The notes: generated by a model from the sequence alone, not told the origin. DNA of 64,000 bases from G039954875 sp039954875 (GCA_039954875.1 CP157202.1:744001-808000), one strand, 5' to 3'. Positions 9,609 to 20,758 are shown, counted from the first letter of the stretch. Translations and numbers: made by a program.

Positions 9609-10379
9609 ATGTCAATAAACAAATATTTGAGCCTCACACTCAAGATATGGCGTCAAGACAACCCTAAAGAAGCTGGACACTTTGAAACCTATGTGATGCA
9701 TGATATTTCGCCTGAGAATTCTTTTTTGGAAATGCTCGACCTCCTCAACGATCAACTCATCCGTCAGGGTAAAGATCCCGTAGCATTTGATCATGATTGC
9801 CGCGAAGGGATCTGTGGGATGTGTTCGCTTTACATCAACGGCGAAGCCCATGGGCCTGATCGTTCCATCACCACCTGCCAGTTGCATATGCGGCGTTTTC
9901 GAGACGGTGAGACGATTTACATAGAGCCTTGGCGGGCAAAAGCTTTCCCGGTGATAAAAGACCTAGTGGTAGACCGCTCTTCTTTTGATCGAATTATGGC
10001 CGCTGGTGGTTTTGTTTCGGTCAATACCTCAGGAAATACCATTGATGGCAATGCAATCCCTATCCCCAAAGACGATGCTGACAAGGCTTTTGATGCAGCT
10101 GCTTGTATAGGTTGTGGTGCCTGTGTGGCCACATGTAAAAACGCCTCGGCCATGCTCTTTGTCTCAGCCAAAGTCTCTCAACTGGCGCTACTACCCCAAG
10201 GAAAAGTCGAAGCCCAGCGCCGTGTTCTTCATATGGTTCGGCAGATGGACGAAGAAGGCTTTGGCAATTGCACAAATACCGGCGCTTGTGAGGTACAATG
10301 TCCAAAAGAGATTTCTCTAGAAAATATTGCCCGAATGAATCGGGAATTTCTCATCGCTTCGCTCCAATCAGAAGATTGA
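9609..10379 (+). CDS. sdhB: Succinate dehydrogenase iron-sulphur subunit
   Basis: A 256-residue iron-sulphur protein that wires SdhA to the membrane haems. The [2Fe-2S] cysteines are in DCREGICGMCSLYINGEAHG and TTCQLHM; the later clusters are in CIGCGACVATCKN and CTNTGACEVQCPKEI. The NTGACEVQCP form is the one found in Bacteroidota. Length and cluster order are normal. It follows sdhA by seven bases. Together with the cbb3 oxidase near 50 kb it indicates an oxygen-respiring cell. Confidence 0.95.
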   Translation: MSINKYLSLTLKIWRQDNPKEAGHFETYVMHDISPENSFLEMLDLLNDQLIRQGKDPVAFDHDCREGICGMCSLYINGEAHGPDRSITTCQLHMRRFRDGETIYIEPWRAKAFPVIKDLVVDRSSFDRIMAAGGFVSVNTSGNTIDGNAIPIPKDDADKAFDAAACIGCGACVATCKNASAMLFVSAKVSQLALLPQGKVEAQRRVLHMVRQMDEEGFGNCTNTGACEVQCPKEISLENIARMNREFLIASLQSED

Positions 10380-10427
10380 TATACTTGCACAAGAAAGGGA
10401 AACATACGTCCTCTGATCCAATCCGTG

Positions 10428-10435
10428 TATTTTTG
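10428..10435 (+). promoter_or_regulatory. -7 promoter element before trmD
   Basis: TATTTTTG matches TAnnTTTG, and the trmD ATG begins 17 bases later, which would give a very short leader. No TTG sits at the usual -33 distance, so the call rests on the -7 box alone. Confidence 0.4.
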
Positions 10436-10451
10436 TATCAAATAAATCCGA

Positions 10452-11153
10452 ATGCGCATAGATATCATTACGGTAGTCCCTGAACTACTAAAAGGTCCTT
10501 TTTCCGCTTCTATTGTCAAAAGGGCTATAGATAAAGGACTGGTAGAAATCCACGTCCATGATCTTCGTGCTTATGGCCTAGGCCAGCATCGGAAAATCGA
10601 CGACTATCTCTACGGCGGTGGGGCCGGTATGGTTATGCGTATCGAGCCTATTGATCGTTGCTTGGTACAGCTCCAAGCCGAACGGAATTATGATGAGGTG
10701 ATCTTCATGGCTCCCGACGGAAAACCTTTTGTACAAGCCGATGCTAATGCACTCTCTCTAAAGAAAAATCTGATCGTCCTCTGTGGGCATTACAAAGGGG
10801 TGGATCAGCGGGTGAGGGATCATTTAATCACTCGAGAGATCTCTACCGGAGACTATGTGCTCTCTGGAGGTGAGTTGGCCGCCGCATTAGTAGCTGATGC
10901 GGTGATTCGTTTGATACCTGGCGTCTTAAGCGATGCGTCTTCAGCCCTTACGGATTCCTTTCAAGATGGTTTGCTCGCTCCGCCTGTGTACACTCGCCCG
11001 GCTGAATATAAAGGCTGGAAGGTGCCTGAAGTCCTCTTATCAGGTAACTTCCGACAAATAGAAGATTGGCGTGATCGACAGGTAGTACAACGTAGTGACG
11101 CACGAAGCTCAGGTCTGTCTGGCTTAGTTTTGGACGAAGGGGAGAAAAGTTAA
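10452..11153 (+). CDS. trmD: tRNA (guanine-37-N1) methyltransferase
   Basis: TrmD methylates G37 next to the anticodon, using S-adenosylmethionine, and prevents +1 frameshifting. The 233-residue protein has the family start MRIDIITVVPELL, the knot-forming segments DDYLYGGGAGMVMRIEP and LCGHYKGVDQRV, and the SAM-loop motif STGDYVLSGGELAA, plus SFQDGLLAPPVYTRP. All landmark residues are present. It stands alone after sdhB with its own -7 element. It is the intact survivor among several tRNA and rRNA modification genes in the window: trmB, tgt and rsmH are broken. TrmD is essential in most bacteria, which explains why it is kept. Confidence 0.95.
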   Translation: MRIDIITVVPELLKGPFSASIVKRAIDKGLVEIHVHDLRAYGLGQHRKIDDYLYGGGAGMVMRIEPIDRCLVQLQAERNYDEVIFMAPDGKPFVQADANALSLKKNLIVLCGHYKGVDQRVRDHLITREISTGDYVLSGGELAAALVADAVIRLIPGVLSDASSALTDSFQDGLLAPPVYTRPAEYKGWKVPEVLLSGNFRQIEDWRDRQVVQRSDARSSGLSGLVLDEGEKS

Positions 11154-12150
11154 ACTATTTTTTTTTAAAAAACTTATCTAGTTTTTAAATTATAATCTAT
11201 AAGCACTATTCTCAATCAAGGGGTTATATATTTATACAGCATGTCCTTTTTACTTACCGTAATCATATTTAAAATGGTTTATAGTAATATTTTACAAAAA
11301 TAAAGAATTTATACTAGGTGATATGTTGACCAACTTGATCTTCGCAAGTATCAGCCTTCTCTTGGACATCCTTATAAAAGGATTGACCTTGATAATGTTA
11401 GACTTTTTCTATAACCGAAGACTTTTTATCTTGAGCATACGTGGTGGTATTGGCTATAATATTTTATCTTATATGGTCTGTTTTATTCCATCGCGCATTA
11501 TCTATAAACCACCCCCCGGGCGATATTTTTCTGGGTGATGCACGTGATGCATCACAATTCGTAGCAATTCAATATCACGACGGAGATTCCTGCTAATATA
11601 TTGGGGCTATTGACGTGTTTATGTCTTCTTCACCCTTATTAAGTGCTTGGGTTTTGAGCCCTTGTAACACCATATTTGTATATGCCCTAGAACAAATATA
11701 TGATACTTTTATAAATACACATAGCGTGCGTGAATTGGACCCGTTAGAATAGATTTTAAACCATATCTTCTCATAACAGACTAACACCACGTATCAATGT
11801 GAAACACCTCGATCAGAATATGGACATGATACTAATCATACAGGGTAAGATCTTTGGTACCCTTTCAAAATAAAGGTCTTTACGAAGCTGTAAAACATAG
11901 CCTAAGCAAGCCAATAAAAGACAAAAACCTCTTCAATATGATTATCAATGAGTAACTAGCTTCATGGAAATACACTACTCAACCAGAATTGAACTTTTAT
12001 CACACGACTGAAGTATATCTTTTATCCTCCAGCTGGAGGAACGATGGTACGGGTAATACCAGTAAAATGCTTCATAAGAAATTAGCTCAAAATAAATCTA
12101 TTGATAAGTAAATCATTACAATATAAGTTTTTTTTATCAAACAAATAAGA
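11154..12150 (+). other. Decayed stretch, gene remnants not identified
   Basis: No intact gene. On the plus strand one frame is open from 11323 to 11538 (MLTNLIFASISLLLDILIKG), and from about 11525 another frame continues with GDARDASQFVAIQYHDGDS; near 12010 a further piece reads YLLSSSWRNDGTGNTSKMLH. These look like parts of one or two lost plus-strand proteins, but I cannot name them. Confidence 0.35.
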
Positions 12151-12826
12151 ATGTAAAAAAATAAGTCGAAACGTTTTGCATAAAATTAAACCTTCCCTAA
12201 TATTATACAGCCCAAATTGGATGAAAAATTTCATTTAAAAGAATATTATGGGGTTAAGATTTTTCTAAAATCGAAATCCTATTATCTTATAACTCGGTTA
12301 CGGACAGGGTAAATACACCTTGGATTTGGCCTATGTTTATCCTCATAAAAATTTCATCGGGAACAATATTAAGGAGGCATATTTTTAACGGGGTGCCAAA
12401 AATACCTTAGAAAAAGGATTGAAAAATATTACCTTCTTCAGACATGCATCGAGTGAATTCAAAATTTCTTTGGTCTACAAGAGGTCGACAAGATTTGGAT
12501 CACCTTCCCCAATCCGCAGATAAAACACAAAAAGACCAAATACAGACTGACTTATTTATATTTTTTTAAAAAAAATATCATGCTATTTAAAAACCTGATG
12601 CGTGTATCCATCTAAAGACCGACAGCGAATTCCTTTACAGGTTATACCCAAGCTATTTTGCAATGTGGCGTACATGAAATCCTCTTATGCAGTCATGATG
12701 TATACCGCCCGATGTGGTACATCTGCCTAGCAGTATAACAACCATTCAAACCTTTTACAAAAAAAAATATTTCCTCAGGGCTAGCAAGCCCATTTACTAC
12801 ATTCAATTTCGGCTAAACTTTGCTCA
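12151..12826 (+). pseudogene. trmB: tRNA (guanine-46-N7) methyltransferase, broken
   Basis: TrmB makes m7G46 in tRNA. The ATG at 12151 is followed at once by TAA, then KNKSKRF and, after frame changes, NIIQPKLDEKFHLKEYYG, GYGQGKYTLDLAYVYPHKNF, RGAKNTLEKGLKNITFFR, EVDKIWITFPNPQIKHKKTK and YTQAILQCGVHEILLCSHDV. The SAM-binding GxGxG region and the IWITFPDPQ motif make the identity firm. At least four frame changes or stops separate the pieces. The end overlaps the 3' limit of the converging DUF5689 remnant, so the two lost genes converged tail to tail. Confidence 0.85.
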
Positions 12827-14112
12827 GAAATATCCAAGCCTAGAGATGTCATGTTTTAGAAAAATATCCCATTCTAAGCTATCGTAATTCAGATTCGGTT
12901 TTGTTATAATGGTCTTACGTCTAAAAATTTTATCTCGACTAGAAAATATATCGACTTGTTTACCGATTTTATCGATAATTTTACCCTTCTTTTTCAGGAC
13001 AATTTGATCATTGCTAGTGAATCCTATCATCGATGTCGCCTTGGGCATGATGGCATATCTGGTATAGAGTATAGCCCTTGAATGTCTGAAGACCAAAGTT
13101 TATACACTAGCTAAGATACCACTGAGCTTTTATTCGAATTATAAATTTCCTTTTCCCTTGCTATCTCTGGCAAGACTGATGCTGAGAAGTTTATATCTGC
13201 CGTTGTACCGTTGTAGATTTCAAGGTGTTTATTATACTGCTTTTTCTTATATGTATTCTAAGATGATCGGCCCTTAGGCCTCAGCATATGGAGGCTGACT
13301 CCCGCATCTAGGTTCGTTCATTTGTATATCATTCAGGTCACGGATAATGAGCTGGTAAGTATCCCTAAATTTGAGCAAAATCCCGCTGATATTCCCCCTG
13401 CCTTGTGAGCTACCCGATCTTTAGCAAATCGAGCATATCCATTGGTATAGAATTTAGCGACTTTGCTTAACAATTGATCAACTGGAGACTGATGTTTTTT
13501 TACTTTCTACATTTGCATAGGGTTTAGAAAATTCCGCATCGGTGAATTACTCCCCTACAAACGTATTAATATATCAAACCATGCATCATTGGAGCGCTTC
13601 AATACTCATGGGTGAGGGTGTGGATGAACTACCCACCATCAGTTTTGACAAGGTATTTCTGAAGTGGGTCTATCCTACCTAGTTTCTCTTGTCCATACAA
13701 GAAGTACCAAGTTGGATCTACCAAAAATTATTATTGAGATAAAGTCCCCCTTGGCTTGGACTTGGATCTTATGCCCGAAGGGATAGGCTTTAAAAAGTTC
13801 ACTTTAGGCTAGTTTCACCCGAAGGCCTCCCTCCACTAGCATCTTGAATAAAGATTTCTCTAAAAAATTATTTTATTCATCGTTGGCCGTGACTGTACCC
13901 TATATGACGAGATCCTCTTTGGTCTACTTCCAACTCCAGCCTATATGTCAAGGCTTTCAATTTTTGAATTGTGATCACGACAGCTGTTTCCGGTTTAGGA
14001 TTTACTGGTAAAATAGAGATAGAGTAATGATCTCCATGAATACAAGCACTCAAAAGGACTCCGATCAAGAGGTTAATTTAAAAAAGATAAGGGATAATTT
14101 TTTGAATATCAT
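12824..14112 (-). pseudogene. DUF5689/lamin-tail lipoprotein, broken
   Basis: Minus strand, starting at ATG 14112 (MIFKKLSLIF) and, after one frame change, INLLIGVLLSACIHG, which is a lipoprotein signal with the cysteine at LLSAC. Next come EDLVI, a stop, GTVTANDE and then LRVKL and FKAYPFGHKIQVQAKGDFIS, the hallmark of the DUF5689 domain. The C-terminal part from 13096 to the stop at 12824 reads DQIVLKKKGKIIDKIGKQVD, RRKTIITKPNL and LEWDIF, the pattern of a lamin-tail domain. In Bacteroidota such lipoproteins sit beside a TonB-dependent receptor and a secreted endonuclease/exonuclease/phosphatase gene, exactly as here. At least five stops or frameshifts make it inactive. Confidence 0.72.
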
Positions 14113-14119
14113 AGCGATG

Positions 14120-16877
14120 GGTTTTGCTTAAAATATCAGTAAGATGTTTAAGAAGAGGGGCACGCATTGGCCGTACCATTAACGCGGCCTGAATTGTGGC
14201 ACCGATCGGTTTTTGTCTTGCATCAAAATCTCATGGGTCAATTTTCTACCTTGCTCATAGCCATCGGTCTTATAATGTCTTGTTCAATAGATTTATATCG
14301 TTTAGAAAAACCACGAGATATTTATCTCCCAGCCTACAATTTTTATCAACATTGAGGTTGAGAAAAAACTCGTCGAAAAAACGTTCTTGTCTGCGGAGTC
14401 TTATAGCTTGCGCCTCAAGTAGAATCGGATAGTCCCTCATATAAAGCTTCAGTACACAAGCCTGATACGATATTGACACAATTCACTACTAGGTAATTCC
14501 ACACTGAGTCCCAGTCACCAATAGTGAGGTGATTCGTGTTTGAAACCCAGATGATAAGCCTATTTAGGACTTCCCTATACCCTATAGTTCTTGATATACG
14601 CCCGGCCTTTTTTGATAAAATTAAGCAATTTATTGTGACCGTAATAGACCATCGGATCATTCGTATAAACAAATCATCCAATCGAAGCCACACCTAAGAG
14701 TTTTCATACTGGTAAAAGCTTAATCTCCAGGCCGATTTCAGCCCCTATGTGTTGCCTTTCGATTCCTGTAGTCACTTCATTAATGAATCCGGCTTCATAA
14801 CCTTAGGGGTAATATTGACTGACCAAAACCTAGTTGTAAAATTAGATATAACACAAATTGCTTCTAGCCCAGATCACCGACAAATTATAGAGAGAACTAA
14901 GTTCTCCTCTAAACGTTTGCGGAATTTTCAACTTAGACCTCACCAAATTATTGATCCGTGCATTGGGGAAAGCTCTCTCAACCGTAGGCGTCTGATTGGC
15001 ATAAAGACCATTGATAAACAAGGTGTCTTGATTGTTAAGTTTTAGCGACAAACCTTCCTTAAACTCATGGTTGATGAAATTTTGCTCCGGCTCTTACTAT
15101 AGGTAATTTTTGGAAAAACTGTAATGTCAAAACGTCCCTTTATGTCAAAAAATTATATAATTGTCCTGGACTCCCAAATAAAAATCAAAGCGAGGTATAG
15201 GAGAAATACATTAATATTTAAATATTGATGTATTTCTTGAAAAAGAAATAGTCGTGTTACATATGATTATTTTTGAATGCGACACGATTGGGTATGCGTA
15301 GGTTTGGATTACCCGATTAACCCCTGGCGATAAAATTGTCTACATCATACACGAAATATGATCCTAAAAGATCTTTGACCGTCTTGAATTGCTCCGAAGC
15401 AAGCCATAGATAAGTCAGAGTAGCTTTCAGAATGATGTGGTCAGAGAGCCGTAAAGAGAGGTAGATATTGAAGCTAAAAATCTAATTATTACTGTGGTGC
15501 GATCTTCGCCCAAATAATATTTGGCTACATTCCCTGAGATGCTTCGTCCCGTACCATTGTAGTCTCCGATTGTCTGGATATTGTCCAAGTCTTAGACATA
15601 GAGCATTGGCCAGTTGATATAACTATAGCTATATTGTCAGTAAAAAATCTTTCCGAAATACTGGCAATCTTTGTTGGTGTCTTGAAATTGCTTGGCAAAT
15701 TTTTGTAATAATTTGGCATCGGATCAATGACTGGAATGAAGTCTTCATTGACTTTCTTTCTGGTAAAGCCCCGCTCGAGCCGTGAATAACCCTTTTTCCC
15801 GAATTGATACTCCAATGTGCTGGTCAATCTGGTTTTTGAATATATTTCCCAATAGTGACTGAACATAATAACCAGTCCTAACACTCTAGTTTGATACAGG
15901 TATGACGCTTACTACCATTTTGCCCCCCCCAATTGAGGTTGTAGTGGATGTCTTTGCTTGACCCCATCTTCCTAACTGAGAGCCCAATCCATACCCCCCC
16001 GCCAAGGTGTTCCAAAGGCGCTAATATTCAGGTCATGCCAGTAGTTATATTTTTTTTTACAGCAAAGAGTAAACCCAAACATCGTATAAATTTTCTTGTA
16101 CTAGTCCCTATTGAGCCCAACGCCGTGAGTCCAATAGGTTAAAAAAATCCATCCGTTTGTCAGGAGATCAGGCGGCCATCAAGAGTTGAATATACGAAAG
16201 GTTTGAGAGCGAATCGACCCATCGTATACCCTTACCAAAAGTCGAAGCTAGAGTGCTGAAATAAACGTTTTCTCCAGCTTGGCTAAAATTTGTAGTCAGA
16301 AAGACTATGCCCCTATGACGACTTTCTCAGTATGACGGATAACGTCATTCAAATCATCTTAATTACTGAAATAGACTCATGATTTTTGAAATTATTGAAA
16401 AGGAATCCCATTGAAGAGCACTTGGCTCTGATCTAAGCCATAGCCTTAATTTAGAAACCACATCAACCACAAATACAAGGCCGCCAACTGATTATAAGGG
16501 GTTTTAGAAGATTGCAAAAGTGTAACCGGAGAGGATGATACCGTACTCTTCGGACTCTGGATTATACTTTAGCAAAATCTCCTCTAGGAGCACCTCTCTG
16601 TACCACGGACTTCAATACGTTTTGAAAGGAAGGATGGGGGTAATCCTTGGATTTCAAATAGAAGGCATTTAGGGCTAGATTCGCGACCTCTGAGAATTTA
16701 AATCGGCCATGCGCTCATCGGTGTTTACCTTGTATACGCACTCGATGCTGACTTTGACGTGCGGGAAGGCTTTCTAGACTCAAATGGTCTTTCACCAGAG
16801 CTTTGATAACCCTTTGGATTGATAGGTATGGGTAACAACGAAAAGAACATTCAAAACTATAAGTGCGACTTTTTCAT
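14120..16877 (-). pseudogene. TonB-dependent outer-membrane receptor, broken
   Basis: Minus strand, with a possible start at 16877 (MKKSHL, then stop). Readable pieces in family order: DQSQVLFNGIPF near 16440, STLASTFGKGIRWVDSLSN in one frame near 16230, a stretch near 16000-15900 corresponding to the YNPNWGWQNG segment of relatives, then an open part at 15884-15525 with SHYWEIYSKTRLTSTLEYQF and DPMPNYYKNLPSNF, and a tail DFDARQKPIGATIQ near 14200. These are landmarks of a Bacteroidota TonB-dependent receptor family that takes up large or scarce nutrients across the outer membrane. The length, about 2.75 kb, fits a 900-residue barrel with plug. Dozens of stops and frame changes show old decay. 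The exact 3' limit is uncertain. Confidence 0.75.
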
Positions 16878-16961
16878 ATATAAAAGTGTTTTTAGTGGTT
16901 TTAATTACCATATAATAATATTTTTAAAAAAACTTAAATTATTGAATATAATAATTTTTAA

Positions 16962-18151
16962 ATGCTTTTTTATTTATTTTTGTAGCTAACTTTTTACGCA
17001 CAAAAAATCTATAAAACGGCTACCATCGATTCTCACAACGTAAATAATCTTTTCCGGATACCATAAAGTAGATCAGCTATATAGAGACGAGGGTGCGTTC
17101 ATATCAGCATACCGGCAGAGAGCTAATTGGCTAAATCTACACCACCTTACAAGGAAGGGTATTCTGATGAAATCTTTGTATAAACAAATCAAAGTGCTTA
17201 GACCCCAAATCCAAAGCAAAGATTTCACTCCTGACGAGTCCCCAAACAACGGAACAACTATAAATATGGGCACAAGCTGAAATAACTCGCCAAAGTTCTG
17301 TCCGAAATAGGAACAAAAATAGCCAAAAGACCTTATATACCTATGGTTTTGGTATGTATCGAAAACAGAAAGGTGTTGGAAAACTTGATCAACCAACCGG
17401 CTTCACAAATGTGTGATTATGGTATCCTTCATCACAATTCGTATAACAAGCGTGGGTATCGACTATAGTTTGGTCTATCAAAATAATCGATTTGTATATA
17501 AATAATTTCAGGCCAATGAAGTTGAAGATCTATAATCAAAAGATCGGTTTTAGTGATTATATCCAGGATATCCTGTTAGTGGAAGGACACCTGAACGGAA
17601 AAGATATCTACTTAGTAGCCAACCACTAGCCTTCTCGTATAGGCAGAGAGGCTATAAGTGCACCAAAACGAGAAAGGGCGTCCAAGATATTAAGGTGTGT
17701 GCTATAAAAGATAAAGGCCAACAAACCCAGATACAAAGATAGTTATACTAAGGAGACTTCAAGAATAAACCCTACAAGTCCGTCGATAAATATGGTCCTG
17801 AAGCCTCACTATATCAAGAGAGTATTGCAAAGCAGAGATATTTACAACCCCATATGGATCGTATCTACCGTGAGGGGGACAGGGACATACGCCTATAAAA
17901 AGAAGTAGAATTATATCGATCAAATAATGGTGATCACTTATGTGGCCAAAGCCCTAAAATGAGACTTCCCGTTTTATTGCATGTATAAGCCGGGAATTTT
18001 TCAAAAAACCCTACTTGACCGTACGTGAAAAAGGGACTTACAAAAGATATCCTCTGAGGACGTTTAACGATAAATGTTACCTGGAGGGGGGGATAATATA
18101 GTGATCACTTACACGTATACACACCATACTCGTTCAAAAAAATTAAGCTAA
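16962..18151 (+). pseudogene. Secreted endonuclease/exonuclease/phosphatase-family protein, broken
   Basis: Plus strand from ATG 16962: MLFYLFL, a stop, LTFYAQKIYKTATIDSHNVN. Further on come LAKVLSEIGTKIAKRP, ENRKVLENLINQPASQMCDY and ILHHNSYNKRGY (metal-site Glu and surroundings), then ILLVEGHLNGKDIYLVANH, where the NHWPSR motif has become NH-stop-PSR through a Trp-to-TAG change, and GDFKNKPYKSVDKYGPEASL, corresponding to GDFND. These are motifs of the DNase I-like metal-dependent phosphodiesterase fold in its secreted Bacteroidota form. It is divergent from the TonB receptor remnant, and with the DUF5689 lipoprotein it forms a lost three-gene locus for extracellular phosphodiesters, probably nucleic acid (inference). 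It ends at TAA 18149. Confidence 0.8.
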
Positions 18152-18170
18152 GAAAACAGAATAGAATTCT

Positions 18171-18569
18171 CTATAAAACCTCTTCGTATTGTACCTGAAT
18201 CACACCGCGGTCGTTGTGAGCAATCGCTTTAAAGGCTGCTTTGCTCAAGTCGAGTATCCTACCATTCGGGCTTGGGCCACGGTCGTTGATTGTTACGGTG
18301 ACGGTCTTGCCATTTTTTGGGTTAGTCACCTTAAGCTTTGTACCAAAGGGTAAAGTTTTATGTGCAGCAGTGAATTTTCTCATATCAAAGATCTGCCCAT
18401 TGGCTGTCTTCCTCCCGTGGAAGCCTGGCCCATACCAAGAGGCGTTTCCTTTCTTTTTGATTACTTTAGTCATCTTAAATTTTCTCTTCCTTTTTGCTTT
18501 ATGCTTACCAACACTGAAGCCTATCGATAAGCCTAATACAAGAATAAAGGAGTATAATACTTTTATCAT
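18171..18569 (-). CDS. rlpA: RlpA-like septal ring lytic transglycosylase
   Basis: A 132-residue protein with an N-terminal signal segment (MIKVLYSFILVLGLSIGFSV) and a single double-psi beta-barrel domain. The family core is visible: GNASWYGPGFHGRKTANGQI, FTAAHKTLPFGTKLKVTN, VTINDRGPSPNGRILDLSKA. In RlpA the aspartate of the RxxDLS segment is catalytic and cleaves denuded glycan strands at the septum. The SPOR domain of longer homologues is absent, which is normal for the short form. It lies between the decayed secreted nuclease and ftsZ, on the same strand as the dcw cluster but 450 bases beyond it. One of the few secreted proteins kept in this half of the window. Confidence 0.85.
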   Translation of the reverse strand: MIKVLYSFILVLGLSIGFSVGKHKAKRKRKFKMTKVIKKKGNASWYGPGFHGRKTANGQIFDMRKFTAAHKTLPFGTKLKVTNPKNGKTVTVTINDRGPSPNGRILDLSKAAFKAIAHNDRGVIQVQYEEVL

Positions 18570-19027
18570 AGTAATCTTTTTAAGATCTCTTACAAAGAAA
18601 AGAATTTTAAAAAACCACTGAGATCTTCTTGATATTTTATAAAAACAAACCTATCTCTATTACCACATGGTACGTGTCAGAAATGAGATATACCGGCGAT
18701 ACGGTTCGATCGGTTGAGATTTGACACCTCTGAACATGGATTTAGGTTTTTGATATTAGTCTAAATAATTTCTTCTATTTGAATTATTTTAGAATTCTAA
18801 TCAAATAACAAGATTTTATTTTTGCACTACTGACTCCAGCTTGAGGTATCAATCCGAGAATATGAAGCGAGTAAATGTTTAAACAGCATATTCATCGACA
18901 AATTTCGTTAAATAGACGGTGATGAATATTCCCAATTCAAAGAGACTATTGTTATACTAGAAGGTATCTTACAAGCAGTAAATGGAAATGATGATTTCTC
19001 CATAATTTTTCGTTTTTTTACGGTGGT
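18570..19027. other. Gap between rlpA and ftsZ with an orphan promoter box
   Basis: No recognised gene. TATTTTTG at 18827-18834 on the plus strand matches the -7 TAnnTTTG element, and it is followed by an ATG at 18861 whose frame closes after five codons. From about 18855 another plus frame reads YEASKCLNSIFIDKF, a stop, IDGDEYSQFKETIVILEGIL, so a small plus-strand gene may have been lost here. Neither strand contains the gatB/yqeY-type gene often found after ftsZ in this phylum. Confidence 0.35.
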
Positions 19028-20746
19028 TTAGTCTACATCATCATGCAAAAATGAGTTGTTGGGTCGTATCTTGGGTTGGTTGCGTTCGTCCATCTCTACC
19101 GAATATCTCAAACGGGTCTGGGCCGTTGTACTTTCGTCCAACTCTATGCCTTGGCGTTTGTAGGCTGGCGTGCGTTCATTTTCTTCGATATCCTTTAAGT
19201 GCTTCTTGAATTTATAATTGAACATTTTCAATCGTTGTTTACATTCTTGGATTTTTAGCTCAAGGTCTTCAGGTATTGGTGATTCAACAACTAAAGGAGG
19301 TAGCGTCTCTTGAGATATTTCAAAACTGAGCTGAATGTTTCTTTTCTCATCAAATTTTGCTTCTCTGTCGGAGAGGCATTGTTCGTTTGTTGTGGTGTTA
19401 TTTTCTAATTCAAATACAATTTTTTGGCCTTCTTTCCCTTCTTCAAATGAGGCTGATGGGTATTTATCAAGGACTTCTTCAAGTAAATACCGTTGTTGTG
19501 ATTCGACCAAGACTTCATTTGAGGTTGTCTTCAATGTTTGACCTAAGGGTTGGGTCATAGGAGCTTGTATTGGAGCATTTTTTTTATCGTGATACTGAGT
19601 ACAGAAAAAAACTCGTGATGCTTTTGATATATGTTGATTGGATTTTGGATAAGATACAGAGGAAAAGAAATCATTTGAGGTAAGTGGTTTTTGCTCAGCG
19701 GTTTCGTCGAGACTATGAAAGACTTTTTTCTCCTCATGGCTGATACTACGTTGTACATCTGTAGGGAATCCTGTGGCTACAATAGTCACCGAAATACTCT
19801 CTTCAATAGTTTCGTCCTCTCCGATACCCATGATGATGTTGGCATTATTTCCGGCTTCTGCCTGGATGTAATCACTGATGATACCGATCTCGTCAATAGT
19901 GATCTCGATCTTTCCTGATACGATGAGCAGGAGCACATTTTGAGCGCCAGTGATTTTATTATCATTGAGCAATGGAGAATCTAGTGCTCGTACAGCAGCT
20001 TCTTTGGCTCGGTTTTCACCACCGGCAGTAGATGATCCCATAATGGCTGTACCGCTGCCTTTGAGTACGGTACGGGCATCGCGTAGATCGATATTTTGCT
20101 TATAATGGTGGGTGATCACCTCTGCAATACCCTTGGCAGCAGTGGTCAGTACTTCATCAGCTTTAGCAAAGCCGGCTTTGAACCCGAGGTTGCCATAGAG
20201 TTCTCGAAGCTTATCATTGTTGATGACAATAAGCGAATCAACATTTTTCCTCAATACTTCTATCCCCTTTTGAGCTTGCTCAAGACGCATCCGTCCTTCA
20301 AAATAAAATGGTATAGTGACAATGCCCACAGTGAGTATGCCCATCTCTTTAGATATCCCTGCGACGACTGGAGCAGCACCCGTACCAGTCCCCCCACCCA
20401 TACCTGCAGTGATGAAGGTCATCTTGGTGTTGGTATCTAGGATGCTTTTGATCTCTTCTAGACTTTCTAAAGCAGCTTTTTCGCCGACCTCTGGATCGGC
20501 TCCAGCGCCTAAACCCTCAGTGATAGAAGCACCCAATTGGATTTTTACAGGTACAGAACTGTTGTTGAGGGCTTGTGCATCCGTATTGCAAATAATGAAG
20601 TCTACGCCAGTGATACCTTGTTCAAACATATAATTCACAGCATTGCTACCCCCACCGCCTATCCCGATCACTTTGATGGCGGCTGAGCGGTTTTTAGGAA
20701 GTTCAAATTTAATATTTTCTGTATGCGTAGGGTTTTCTTTTTTCAT
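19028..20746 (-). CDS. ftsZ: Cell division tubulin FtsZ
   Basis: FtsZ forms the GTP-dependent ring that places the septum. The 572-residue protein has the GTP-binding segments VIGIGGGGSNAVNYM and MGGGTGTGAAPVVAGI, the NTDAQAL switch and the T7-loop region. After residue 320 there is a long low-complexity linker, then the conserved peptide RTPAYKRQGIELDE that binds FtsA in this phylum, and the Bacteroidota tail NSFLHDDVD. It lies 12 bases after ftsA and is the last gene of the minus-strand dcw run. No lesion is visible. Confidence 0.97.
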   Translation of the reverse strand: MKKENPTHTENIKFELPKNRSAAIKVIGIGGGGSNAVNYMFEQGITGVDFIICNTDAQALNNSSVPVKIQLGASITEGLGAGADPEVGEKAALESLEEIKSILDTNTKMTFITAGMGGGTGTGAAPVVAGISKEMGILTVGIVTIPFYFEGRMRLEQAQKGIEVLRKNVDSLIVINNDKLRELYGNLGFKAGFAKADEVLTTAAKGIAEVITHHYKQNIDLRDARTVLKGSGTAIMGSSTAGGENRAKEAAVRALDSPLLNDNKITGAQNVLLLIVSGKIEITIDEIGIISDYIQAEAGNNANIIMGIGEDETIEESISVTIVATGFPTDVQRSISHEEKKVFHSLDETAEQKPLTSNDFFSSVSYPKSNQHISKASRVFFCTQYHDKKNAPIQAPMTQPLGQTLKTTSNEVLVESQQRYLLEEVLDKYPSASFEEGKEGQKIVFELENNTTTNEQCLSDREAKFDEKRNIQLSFEISQETLPPLVVESPIPEDLELKIQECKQRLKMFNYKFKKHLKDIEENERTPAYKRQGIELDESTTAQTRLRYSVEMDERNQPKIRPNNSFLHDDVD

Positions 20747-20758
20747 TGGGCTTGTAAT

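Noticed and set aside
10060..10519. Minus-strand frames across sdhB and trmD (81 and 96 codons)
   Set aside because: Antisense shadows of two conserved genes; no family resemblance.
17073..17396. 107-codon minus-strand frame
   Set aside because: The plus strand here carries the nuclease-family remnant with recognisable motifs, so the minus frame is chance.
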